DNA of 64,000 bases from Streptomyces maremycinicus (GTDB taxonomy: Bacteria; Actinomycetota; Actinomycetes; Streptomycetales; Streptomycetaceae), in NCBI RefSeq assembly GCF_001184025.1, contig NZ_BBYG01000008.1, forward strand, positions 558,001 through 622,000. The letters are read 5' to 3'. The notes beneath the pieces were generated by a model that ran no database searches, was not told where the DNA came from, and saw nothing but the letters and a program-made list of their open reading frames with translations. Positions 46,790 to 54,590 of the stretch are shown piece by piece. Numbering within the stretch: position 1 is the stretch's first letter; every line of letters begins with the position of its first letter. A program made the position numbers and the translations under genes.

Positions 46790-48311
46790 GGATCTCCTCG
46801 AAGGCGCCGTCCAGCGAGCCGTCGCGGGCGTCGAAGAGCCGGCCGCCGGTCAGGTCGGCGATGTGCTCCAGTTCCGAGCGGTCGGAGTCGCCGAAGAGGA
46901 TGGGGAAGACGGGGATCCGCTGTGCGGCCGGGCCGAGGTCGTCCCGGTAGAAGGCGTCGAAGTCGCCCGCGTCGTCGCCCTTGGTGTTCTCGCCGTCCGT
47001 CATCAGCACGATGGAGGTGAAGGTGTCCCGGTCGGTGCCCAGGTGGTCGTAGGCCTTCTCCAGCGAGGTGTAGATCGCCGTCTCGCCGTCGGCGGTGAGC
47101 TCCTCGGTGTCCTCGCGGATCGCGGCCAGTCCGGTCTGCGGATCGGCGGGGCTGACGACATGCGTGGCGACGCTCTTCACATCCGACCCGAACGGCATCA
47201 GCGTCACCTCCTCGCGGTCGCGGAAGTCACCGGTGAGGCCGGTGAGGGCGTCCTTGAGACGGCTCAGCCGGTCGCCCTCCATCGACCCCGAGGTGTCGAG
47301 GACGTACACGGTCCGCGACGGACGGCGCAGCTCGTTCTCGTAGGCGTCGAGCAGCCCGTCGGCGACGGACCGGCTGCCGGGGAAGGGCAGTTCGCGCCGG
47401 CGGGTGGTGTCGAGGCCGGTCGCGGGCGGGACGGAGGCGACGACCGGGCGGCGGTGCGTCTCGGTGGTGATCAGCCGCTGGACGGCGTCGGTGCGCAGGG
47501 CGTCGGTGACCCGCTTGACGTTCGCGCGGGTCGTCGCGTCGCTCGCGGCGAGCGAGGAGAGCGGGTAGTCGGCGGTGACGACACCGTCGGTGGGGCGGAT
47601 CACGGTGAGCCCCGGGATGCCCTTCAGCACGGACTCGTAGTTGAGCAGCGCGTCGATGTCACCGCGCCGGGTGTACGCGCTCGCCAGCCAGCCCGACGAT
47701 CCCGAGGTCAGCTGCTGGCCCTTGAAGAACTCCTTCAGTCTCGGTGTCGCCTCGGTGACGTCCGCGTCGGTGAGCGCCGACTGCGCTCCCGACAGCGCCG
47801 AGGCGACCGAGATCAGCGTGGCGAAGCCGGAGTGGGAGCGGGCCGGATCGGTCATGCCGTAGGTGAGCCGGCCGTCCTGGACCGCCTGCTCGATCTGTGA
47901 CCAGGTGACCCGGCCGTTCGCCCAGCCGAGGGAGGCGAGCTCGGCCGTCTTCACCCCGAGGGCCACCGGGCTCGACATGATCGGCGTCTCCGAGACGACC
48001 TTCTTCGCCGCGTCGGGGCGCAGCCGCAGATAGTCGTCGGAGGACAGCCAGACGGCGTCGTACTTGCCGTCGGTGCCGCCCTTCGCCAGCAGGTTCACCG
48101 CGTCCAGGGTGCCCAGGTAGGTCGGCCGGACCCTGACGCCGGTGTCCTTGCGGACCCGCTCGAGCACCGGCGCCATGTCGCTCAGCTCGCTGGAGGCGAG
48201 GATCCGCAGCGTGCCGGGCTCGGGCGCGTCGGGGTCCTCGGCGTCGCTCGGTGCCGAGCAGGCGGTCAGCAGGAGGGCGAGGGCCGTGGACGCGAGGAGG
48301 GAACGTCTCAT
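46776..48311 (-). CDS. Lipoprotein with solute-binding and von Willebrand A domains
   Basis: A 511-residue exported protein. The lipobox is L-T-A-C near residue 18. Residues ~30-290 form a type 2 periplasmic-binding-protein-like domain, and residues ~325-505 are a VWA domain with a complete MIDAS start D-T-S-G-S-M and a T-D-G-E motif for divalent metal. It should lie outside the membrane, anchored by lipid, and bind a ligand while gripping a partner. It overlaps the TelA gene by 4 bp (ATGA). Such fusions with TelA are associated with stress or anion-response operons; ligand unknown. Confidence 0.88.
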   Translation of the reverse strand: MRRSLLASTALALLLTACSAPSDAEDPDAPEPGTLRILASSELSDMAPVLERVRKDTGVRVRPTYLGTLDAVNLLAKGGTDGKYDAVWLSSDDYLRLRPDAAKKVVSETPIMSSPVALGVKTAELASLGWANGRVTWSQIEQAVQDGRLTYGMTDPARSHSGFATLISVASALSGAQSALTDADVTEATPRLKEFFKGQQLTSGSSGWLASAYTRRGDIDALLNYESVLKGIPGLTVIRPTDGVVTADYPLSSLAASDATTRANVKRVTDALRTDAVQRLITTETHRRPVVASVPPATGLDTTRRRELPFPGSRSVADGLLDAYENELRRPSRTVYVLDTSGSMEGDRLSRLKDALTGLTGDFRDREEVTLMPFGSDVKSVATHVVSPADPQTGLAAIREDTEELTADGETAIYTSLEKAYDHLGTDRDTFTSIVLMTDGENTKGDDAGDFDAFYRDDLGPAAQRIPVFPILFGDSDRSELEHIADLTGGRLFDARDGSLDGAFEEIRGYQ

Positions 48312-49483
48312 GCGAGCCCGCCTTCCAGGGCGCCGCGCGAGCGGCTGCGGTCCAGATAGGTGCTCGCCTGCTGGAGTTCGGCCGTCAGGTTCTCCACGGT
48401 CACGGCCATCGCCTCGGTGGCCCGCACCTTGTAGGTGTCGATGGTGTCGAGGGTGCGGTAGATCTGCTGGAAGGCGGAGCGCAGGGTCTCGGCGCCGACC
48501 GCCGGGTCGGCGGCGATGCGCTGGATCTCCCCGCTCTGTGTGGCCAGCATCTCCGCGTTTCCCCGGATGAGGTCCTCGGTGGTGCCGCGCAGCGCGTCGA
48601 CCTGCTCGATCACCTTCTTCTGGTGGTCCAGCGCGGAGGCCAGCATCACGGAGATGCGCAGGGCCGAGACCGTGGTCGTGGCGGCCCGGTCGACGCCCTT
48701 GATCAGCTCGTCGTTGTTGCGGCGTACGACGTCCATGGCCAGATAACCCTGTGCGCAGACCGCGAGCTGGGTGAGCAGGTCCTGGTGCTTCTGCCGGACC
48801 GGGAAGAGGACGTCGGCCCGCAAGGTGTCGGCCCGCTCGGGGTCGCTGATCTCGGCGTCGGCGACGCGCCGCCCGACCGCCGTGTCGAGGGCGTCGGTCA
48901 GGACGACGTACTCCTGGAGCTTGCCCATCGTCTCCCAGAGCCGGACGCGCTCGGTCTGGAGCGCGGCGTTGTCGCGCCGCAGTTCGTCCTGGCCGCCGCG
49001 CAGCGAGCCCACGATCCGGTTGAGCGTGCCCTGGGCGGAGGCGTACTTGGCGACGTGGTCGCGCAGCTTGTTCCCGCCGGGCAGCCGGGACAGGAACCTG
49101 CGTCCCCTGGCGGCCGGCGGATCACGCGGGTCCAGGTCCTCGACCACCCGCCGGAGTTCGACGAGCGAGCCCGCGACCTGCGACTGGGCGTCCCCGCCCT
49201 GGTCCGGCAGGCTCCTGATGGTCCGCTCCAGCATGCGGTTGGACTGCGCGGCGGCCGTGCGCATCTCACCGGCGCCCAGCGCGGTGATCTCGCCGACCTT
49301 GCCGGCGAACTCGGGTGAGCGGGCGTCGAGCGCGGCGAGTCCCTCGACGTACGCGGCGGCCTTCGTGGCCATGTCGGTACGGACGGATTCGTCGACGGGC
49401 ACGAGTCCGCCGGCCTTCTCGCGCGGCACGGCGGCGACCGCCTCGGGCGGCGTGAGGGTGAAGGTGGAGGTGTCATCGGACAT
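48308..49483 (-). CDS. telA: TelA-family toxic anion resistance protein
   Basis: A 391-residue mostly helical cytoplasmic protein of the TelA family, built of long helices with family words A-L-R-I-S-V-M-L-A-S-A-L and Q-Q-I-Y-R-T-L-D-T-I. It is named for tellurite resistance in plasmids, but most chromosomal copies have no proven anion role and seem linked to envelope or stress responses. GGGGGAAC lies upstream of the ATG. The upstream gene ends 14 bp away and the downstream gene overlaps by 4 bp, so it is the centre of a four-gene operon. Confidence 0.9.
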   Translation of the reverse strand: MSDDTSTFTLTPPEAVAAVPREKAGGLVPVDESVRTDMATKAAAYVEGLAALDARSPEFAGKVGEITALGAGEMRTAAAQSNRMLERTIRSLPDQGGDAQSQVAGSLVELRRVVEDLDPRDPPAARGRRFLSRLPGGNKLRDHVAKYASAQGTLNRIVGSLRGGQDELRRDNAALQTERVRLWETMGKLQEYVVLTDALDTAVGRRVADAEISDPERADTLRADVLFPVRQKHQDLLTQLAVCAQGYLAMDVVRRNNDELIKGVDRAATTTVSALRISVMLASALDHQKKVIEQVDALRGTTEDLIRGNAEMLATQSGEIQRIAADPAVGAETLRSAFQQIYRTLDTIDTYKVRATEAMAVTVENLTAELQQASTYLDRSRSRGALEGGLA

Positions 49484-49497
49484 GTGCTGTGTTCCCC

Positions 49498-50589
49498 CTA
49501 TCCGCGCGCCCGTCGCGCCAGCTCGTGCAGCACCGTGGAGGTGGGCACGGGCGCCTGGCGGACGCCGGTCAGTTCCTGCTTGAGGTAGGTGGTGGCCGAG
49601 GCGAACTCGGCGGTGACGCCCTGCGGACGGAATCCGTGCCGGATCTCCAGCTCGCGCAACTCCGGATCATCGGAGAGGAGTCGGGCGAGCGCCCGGCCGT
49701 CGTCGGTGAGCGGCACGGCGGTGTGGTCGCTGTTGACGGTGGTGTCCGGGTAGAGCACCACCAGGTCGTCCGGCTGCTGACCGTTCGCCAGGAGGGAGGC
49801 GACCTGCGACTCGTAGACCAGGACGAGCGGGTTGCCGGCTCCGCTGGTGAAGTCACGGAAGGCCGCGTCCGTGCTGGACTGCTGGGCGCCCTGGACGCTG
49901 ACCAGCTTGCGCAGCAGGGGCGCCGTGCCCTCGACCTCGGCGTCGCTCGCGACCACCTTGCCGCCGTTGGCCACGTAGGACGCGGCGGCCAGGTAGAGAG
50001 CGCCCGAGTTGGAGGTCTCCGGATCGGTGCTGGACAGATAGAGGGTGCCGGTCAACTCCCCGTACTTCGCGGCCCCCTTGAGCTGCTGCCAGGTCCGGTC
50101 CGCGCGGGCCGCGTCGAGGTAGGCGGCCATCTTCAGCGTGCCGCGGTGCTCGGCGTCCAGGGTGGCCAGGCCGTTGCCCGCGAGGACCCCGGCGGCGTTC
50201 TTGTGCGCCACGACGACGAGCGGTGAGTAGAAGGGCCGCGGGAGGGTGCCGGTCACCTCGTACTTCGCGGCGAGCTCGACGGCGGGCGCCTGGCTGCTCG
50301 GTAGCGCGAGGTCGTACCCCGCGAGGTCCAGCCCTTCCATGGCCCAGGACCCGGAGGTCTCGGCATCGACGGTGTAGCCCTTGGCGGCGAGGGTCTTCAC
50401 CACGGCCGGGTCGGCGAAGAACTCCGCCTTCTCCGACCCGATCACCATGCGCACGGTCTTCGTTGCCGTGCCCTTGTCCCCATCACTGCGGCCCGCGACG
50501 ACGGCGACCACCACACCCGCCGTCAGCAGTACCGCGAGGACGATTCCTGCGATGCGTCTCACAGGGGGAGCGTGCTCGCGGAACCCCAC
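49498..50589 (-). CDS. Membrane-anchored solute-binding-like protein
   Basis: A 363-residue protein that is first in the TelA operon. A basic start and one hydrophobic helix (residues ~12-32) are followed by a domain like that of type 2 binding proteins (V-R-M-V-I-G-S-E-K-A-E-F-F, then L-A-L-P-S-S-Q-A-P and the L-V-L-V-Y-E-S-Q-V word). No lipobox is present, so it is anchored by its helix or released by cleavage. It resembles the binding half of the downstream VWA fusion. GTG 50589 is used; GTG 50562 is in frame. The ligand is unknown. Confidence 0.85.
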   Translation of the reverse strand: MGFREHAPPVRRIAGIVLAVLLTAGVVVAVVAGRSDGDKGTATKTVRMVIGSEKAEFFADPAVVKTLAAKGYTVDAETSGSWAMEGLDLAGYDLALPSSQAPAVELAAKYEVTGTLPRPFYSPLVVVAHKNAAGVLAGNGLATLDAEHRGTLKMAAYLDAARADRTWQQLKGAAKYGELTGTLYLSSTDPETSNSGALYLAAASYVANGGKVVASDAEVEGTAPLLRKLVSVQGAQQSSTDAAFRDFTSGAGNPLVLVYESQVASLLANGQQPDDLVVLYPDTTVNSDHTAVPLTDDGRALARLLSDDPELRELEIRHGFRPQGVTAEFASATTYLKQELTGVRQAPVPTSTVLHELARRARG

Positions 50590-50945
50590 GTTCCCGGGTG
50601 GTCCGGGTGAACGGGGGGTGAAGGAGGTGACCCGGAACGCAACAGGAAGCGGAGGTTCCGATCAGGGCGGAGCAAGGGGGGATCAAGGCGGAGAGGGGGA
50701 TCGGGTGGAGCGCGGGGGAGGGAGGTGGACCGCGGTGGGACCAGGGGAGGTCGGGGTGGACCGGAGCGCCTCGGGGTGGACCAGAGCGCGTCGGGACGGC
50801 GCAGGGCGCAAAAAAATGGCGCCCGGTCCGCGCGTCGCTGCGGGTGCACGCGGACCGGGGCCGTTCTCGGGTCCCCGGAGGGGAGCCCCGGCCAGGGGTG
50901 GTGCCGGGGAGGGGGTTCACCGGGAGGGTGGCCCCGGTGAGGGGT
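50590..50945. other. G-rich low-complexity gap
   Basis: No gene is supported. The stretch holds many copies of ggtggaccg and ggaccag-like words between 50690 and 50810, mostly G-rich on the plus strand. It lies upstream of the TelA operon and downstream of the next gene, and may hold the operon's promoter. No clear -10/-35 pair is visible. Confidence 0.5.
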
Positions 50946-51374
50946 TCAGCCGGCGGTGCTCAGTTCCTTCTCCGCCAGGGCGGCCGCGTGCGCGTCCATG
51001 CGCTGGGCCGCCAGGATCGCCGCCGCGGTGTCCGCGCGGGACGCGGCGACGAGGAGGGCGCGGCCCGCCAGGGCGTGCGCCCGCTCGTGCACGGCCGCGA
51101 GGGGCGGGCCCGCCGGGTCGGCGGCGAGGGTGGAGCGGACCGGGGTCCGCCCTCCCCGCAGCCGGGTCACCTGTTGCGCGAGCCGAAGGGCCGCGGCGTC
51201 CAGGTCGGCGGAGGGTGCCGCCGCGCGCAGCTCGTCGGTGACGGCGAGCAGTGCCGCGAGATGAGCCGCGAGCTGGATGTCCAGCTCCTCCTCGCGGGAG
51301 CGGTGGGGAAAGTCCGAGGGCGTGCCGGCCATCGTGGTGCTGTGGACCGACTTGGTGCGGATCGGCTCGTACAT
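50946..51374 (-). CDS. Small conserved helical protein
   Basis: A 142-residue Ala-rich helical protein. The N terminus (about 30 residues) is flexible and followed by a helical bundle (L-D-I-Q-L-A-A-H-L-A-A-L-L-A-V-T-D-E-L). No catalytic motif, metal site or membrane helix is seen. The ATG has AGGAGG 8 nt upstream, a strong ribosome binding site. An inverted repeat TTAGA-tctcg-TCTAA (51413-51427) lies about 40 bp upstream of the start. Looks like a conserved Streptomyces hypothetical; function unknown. Confidence 0.75.
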   Translation of the reverse strand: MYEPIRTKSVHSTTMAGTPSDFPHRSREEELDIQLAAHLAALLAVTDELRAAAPSADLDAAALRLAQQVTRLRGGRTPVRSTLAADPAGPPLAAVHERAHALAGRALLVAASRADTAAAILAAQRMDAHAAALAEKELSTAG

Positions 51375-51412
51375 GACGATGGCCTCCTGTGCTGTCAGGA
51401 AACCATCCTAGC

Positions 51413-51427
51413 TTAGATCTCGTCTAA
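51413..51427 (-). promoter_or_regulatory. Inverted repeat upstream of the small conserved protein
   Basis: TTAGA-tctcg-TCTAA lies 39 bp from the ATG at 51374. It could be a regulator site or part of a promoter. The lower G+C of this stretch supports a promoter-like role, but no regulator is assigned. Confidence 0.4.
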
Positions 51428-51433
51428 AGTTGA

Positions 51434-51487
51434 GCCGTCCACAAAACCGCTGCCGTCCACAAAACCGCTGCCGTCCACAAAACCGAC
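51434..51487. repeat. 18-bp tandem repeat, three copies
   Basis: The unit gccgtccacaaaaccgct is repeated at 51434, 51452 and 51470, the last copy drifting at its end. A second pair of the word gacgccgggcccga follows to about 51522. It sits just after the aminotransferase stop codon. Confidence 0.9.
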
Positions 51488-51524
51488 GCCGGGCCCGAAC
51501 GGCCGACGCCGGGCCCGATCCGGT

Positions 51525-52736
51525 CTACGGCTGGCTGTAGCCGTCCAGGAAGCGGGCGATCCGGCCCACCGCGTCGCGCAGGTCCGTCGCCGTCGGCAGG
51601 GTGACGACCCGGAAGTGGTCCGGCTCCGGCCAGTTGAAGCCGGTGCCCTGGACGACCATGATCTTCTCCTGGCGCAGCAGGTCCAGGACCATCTGCCGGT
51701 CGTCCTTGATCTTGAAGACGGTGGGGTCCAGGCGCGGGAAGAGGTACAGCGCCCCCTTCGGGCGGACGCACGTCACGCCCGGGATCTGCGTCAGCAGCTC
51801 GTACGCCGTGTCCACCTGCTCCTTGAGCCGCCCGCCCGGCAGCACCAGGTCCTGAATCGTCTGGCGCCCGCTGAGCGCGGCCACCACGCCGTGCTGTCCC
51901 GGCATGTTCGCGCACAGGCGCATGTTCGCCAGGATCGTCAGACCCTCGATGTAGGAGTCGGCGTGCGCGCGGGGGCCGGAGATCGCCATCCAGCCGACCC
52001 GGTAGCCGGCCACCCGGTACGCCTTCGACATGCCGTTGAAGGTGAGGGTGAGCAGGTCCGGGGCGACCTTGGCGGTGGGGGTGTGCGTGGCGCCGTCGTA
52101 GAGGATCTTGTCGTAGATCTCGTCCGAGCAGACGAGGAGGTTGTGGCGGCGCGCGATGTCCGTCAGCCCGCGGATCATGGCCTCGTCGTACACCGCGCCC
52201 GTCGGGTTGTTCGGGTTGATGATGACGATCGCCTTGGTGCGGTCGGTGACCTTGCGCTCGACGTCGGCCAGGTCGGGCATCCAGTCCGACTGCTCGTCGC
52301 AGCGGTAGTGCACGGCGGTGCCGCCGGAGAGCGAGACGGCGGCGGTCCACAGCGGGTAGTCCGGGGCCGGGACCAGGACCTCGTCACCGTCGTCCAGCAG
52401 GCCCTGCATCGCCATGACGATCAGCTCGGAGACGCCGTTGCCGATGAAGACGTGCTCGACGTCGGTCTCGATGCCGAGTGTCTGGTTGTGCATCACGACG
52501 GCCCTGCGGGCGGCCAGCAGGCCCTTGGCGTCGCCGTAGCCGTGTGCCGTCGAGACGTTGCGGAGGATGTCCTCCAGGATCTCCGGCGGGCAGTCGAAGC
52601 CGAAGGCGGCCGGGTTGCCCGTGTTCAGCTTGAGGATGCGGTGACCAGCCGCTTCCAGGCGCATCGCCTCCTCGAGAACCGGGCCCCGGATCTCGTAACA
52701 GACGTTGGCGAGCTTGGTCGACTGGATCACCTGCAT
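51525..52736 (-). CDS. Pyridoxal-phosphate aminotransferase, AlaT type
   Basis: A 403-residue class I aminotransferase. The PLP lysine is K238 in N-G-M-S-K-A-Y-R-V-A-G-Y-R-V-G-W. Other family words are N-P-N-N-P-T-G-A-V-Y and S-D-E-I-Y-D. The pattern and length match alanine-type aminotransferases (AlaT) that move amino groups between glutamate and pyruvate. ATG 52736 is the family start (M-Q-V-I-Q-S-T-K-L), and longer upstream versions are out of context. It diverges from the membrane protein gene. Confidence 0.93.
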   Translation of the reverse strand: MQVIQSTKLANVCYEIRGPVLEEAMRLEAAGHRILKLNTGNPAAFGFDCPPEILEDILRNVSTAHGYGDAKGLLAARRAVVMHNQTLGIETDVEHVFIGNGVSELIVMAMQGLLDDGDEVLVPAPDYPLWTAAVSLSGGTAVHYRCDEQSDWMPDLADVERKVTDRTKAIVIINPNNPTGAVYDEAMIRGLTDIARRHNLLVCSDEIYDKILYDGATHTPTAKVAPDLLTLTFNGMSKAYRVAGYRVGWMAISGPRAHADSYIEGLTILANMRLCANMPGQHGVVAALSGRQTIQDLVLPGGRLKEQVDTAYELLTQIPGVTCVRPKGALYLFPRLDPTVFKIKDDRQMVLDLLRQEKIMVVQGTGFNWPEPDHFRVVTLPTATDLRDAVGRIARFLDGYSQP

Positions 52737-52828
52737 GACTGGGAGCTTACGGCCCGGTAACGCCTCCGGGGGCGTGTTTCCCGCCACGTGAGACGGGTGG
52801 TTTGGGAGGTTATCGCCGGTAGCTGTCC

Positions 52829-52860
52829 CAGGAGTCGCTCCTGTCCCTACAATCCCGGGC
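52829..52860 (+). promoter_or_regulatory. Palindrome and -10 box before the membrane protein gene
   Basis: The perfect palindrome CAGGAG-tcg-CTCCTG spans 52829-52843. It is followed by TACAAT (52848-52853), a good -10 box, only 7 nt before ATG 52861. No ribosome binding site is seen, so the message may start at or next to the start codon. No -35 box is convincing. Confidence 0.55.
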
Positions 52861-53496
52861 ATGTTCAGGCCAGGTGAGAGTGGCGTGCCTCCGGTACAGC
52901 CGATCGTGTACCACCCGTACGCCGAGACCGATCCGGCCTCGTACGAGTCGTACGCCGATCCGGCGGCCGCCCACGGGTGGGAGAACGCGTACGACGAGAC
53001 GGCCGAGCTGCCCCGGGTCCGCCCTTCGGAGCTCGGGTCGGCACCGGGGCTGGAGCACGGTGGTCGTGGGGACCGCCGGCGGGCCGCGCGCCGGACGTCC
53101 GGCCGCTCCTCGCGCCGGGTGAAGGCCGCCGGGGCGGCCGGGGTGGTGGCGCTGGCCGCGGTGGTCGCGGGCCTGTCCTTCTCCGGGGATCCGTCCGGGG
53201 ACCGGCGCGGCGGCCAGGAAGGTGTGCGCTCGGCGTCGGACGACGTGGCGAGCCCGTCGGACGGGCCGGCCTCGGCCGCCGACGGCTCCGCCGGATCCGC
53301 GGGGTCCACCCCGTCCGCCGGGGCGCCGTCCCCGTCGGTCACGGCGACGGAGTCCCCTGCGGTCGTGGCGTCGTCCGGGGCCGCGGCCTCCGAGGAGGCG
53401 AGTGCCCCGTCCTCCGGGCAGGCGTCCGCCTCCGCCTCCGCTTCCGTATCCGGCAAGGGCAAAGGGGGCCGGGGGCGCGGCAAAGGAGGCCGATAG
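52861..53496 (+). CDS. Low-complexity single-pass membrane protein
   Basis: A 211-residue protein. The N-terminal ~80 residues are cytoplasmic and Tyr/Asp/Pro-rich, ending in a basic patch (R-R-R-A-A-R-R-T-S-G-R-S-S-R-R), then one transmembrane helix (about residues 88-106). The outside part is Ser/Pro/Ala low complexity and ends in K-G-K-G-G-R-G-R-G-K-G-G-R. No enzyme motif is seen. It could be a surface or spacer protein. The start overlaps no neighbour and may be leaderless. Confidence 0.7.
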   Translation: MFRPGESGVPPVQPIVYHPYAETDPASYESYADPAAAHGWENAYDETAELPRVRPSELGSAPGLEHGGRGDRRRAARRTSGRSSRRVKAAGAAGVVALAAVVAGLSFSGDPSGDRRGGQEGVRSASDDVASPSDGPASAADGSAGSAGSTPSAGAPSPSVTATESPAVVASSGAAASEEASAPSSGQASASASASVSGKGKGGRGRGKGGR

Positions 53497-53526
53497 GCGG
53501 GTGCCGCCGGGTCGTACGGAGCCGAG

Positions 53527-53543
53527 CGGAAGGCATCCTTCCG
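53527..53543 (+). terminator. Short hairpin before the protease gene
   Basis: CGGAAGG (53527-53533) and CCTTCCG (53537-53543) pair around CAT, 30 bp after the membrane protein stop codon. It may end that transcript. Confidence 0.55.
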
Positions 53544-53656
53544 GCGGCTGAAAACCCACCCTTGTCCTCACCCCTCCGCGCACTAACAATGCGCATGACA
53601 AAACTACGGGCGGCCGGAAGATCTCCGGTCGCCTCGTCGTAAGAGGGGACCCCCAC

Positions 53657-54562
53657 ATGAGAAAGCCTCTCGTTGCCGCCTTCTTCGCCCTGGCCATCGC
53701 CGGGGCGGGTGCGGCACCCGCGGTCGCCGCACCGGTGAGCGCGAAGCCCGCGACGACTTCCGCCGCCTCGGCCTCCTCGGCCTCCGCGGTCGCGGCGGAC
53801 ACCAAGGCCGCCGCCACGCCGGCGCTGCGGGCCGTCAACCTCGCCGGGACCGTCGCGCTCAGCAACTGTTCCGGCTCGGTCGTCCGCTTCCCGAACTCCC
53901 TGGACACCGACCCGGCGCTGGTGCTCTCCAACGGTCACTGCCTGACGACCGGCTTCCCGGAGCCCGGCGAGGTGCTCGTCAACCAGGCCTCCAGCCGCAC
54001 CTTCGGCCTGCTCAACTCCGCCGGAACCCGGGTCGCGACCCTGCGCGCCAGCAAGCTGGCCTACGGGACGATGACCGACACGGACGTCTCGATCTACCAG
54101 CTCACCAGCACGTACGCCACGATCAGGAACTCCTACGGGATCTCCGCGCTGACCGTGCAGGACACCCACCCGACCGCCGGCACCGCCATCACCGTGGCGT
54201 CCGGCTACTGGAAGCGGCTCTACAGCTGCAACATCGACGGGTTCGTGTACCGCCTGAAGGAGGGGGACTGGACCTGGAAGGACTCGGTCCGTTACACCTC
54301 CGCCTGCCAGACCATCGGCGGCACCTCCGGCTCGCCGGTGATCGACCAGTCCACCGGCAAGGTCGTCGCCGTCAACAACACCGGCAACGAGGACGGCGCC
54401 CGCTGCACCGAGAACAACCCCTGTGAGGTCGACGCGAGCGGCAACGTCACCGTCCGTCAGGGCATCAACTACGCCCAGGAGACCTACCTGATCCCGGCCT
54501 GCTTCACGACCGGCAACCAGCTCAACCTGAGCGCGGCGGCCTGCACCCTGCCCAAGCCGTAG
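53657..54562 (+). CDS. Secreted trypsin-like serine protease
   Basis: A 301-residue exported protein. The signal peptide is near residues 1-25, followed by an Ala/Ser/Thr-rich stretch. The catalytic triad candidates are H94 (S-N-G-H-C), D143 (D-T-D-V-S-I-Y) and S224 (G-G-T-S-G-S-P-V). Six Cys could form disulfides. AGAGGGG lies upstream of the ATG. The fold is chymotrypsin-like, and the pro-region is not clear. It likely acts outside the cell on proteins; its substrate is unknown. Confidence 0.92.
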   Translation: MRKPLVAAFFALAIAGAGAAPAVAAPVSAKPATTSAASASSASAVAADTKAAATPALRAVNLAGTVALSNCSGSVVRFPNSLDTDPALVLSNGHCLTTGFPEPGEVLVNQASSRTFGLLNSAGTRVATLRASKLAYGTMTDTDVSIYQLTSTYATIRNSYGISALTVQDTHPTAGTAITVASGYWKRLYSCNIDGFVYRLKEGDWTWKDSVRYTSACQTIGGTSGSPVIDQSTGKVVAVNNTGNEDGARCTENNPCEVDASGNVTVRQGINYAQETYLIPACFTTGNQLNLSAAACTLPKP

Positions 54563-54590
54563 GGCTCGGGCCGCCGGGCGCGGCGTTCCG

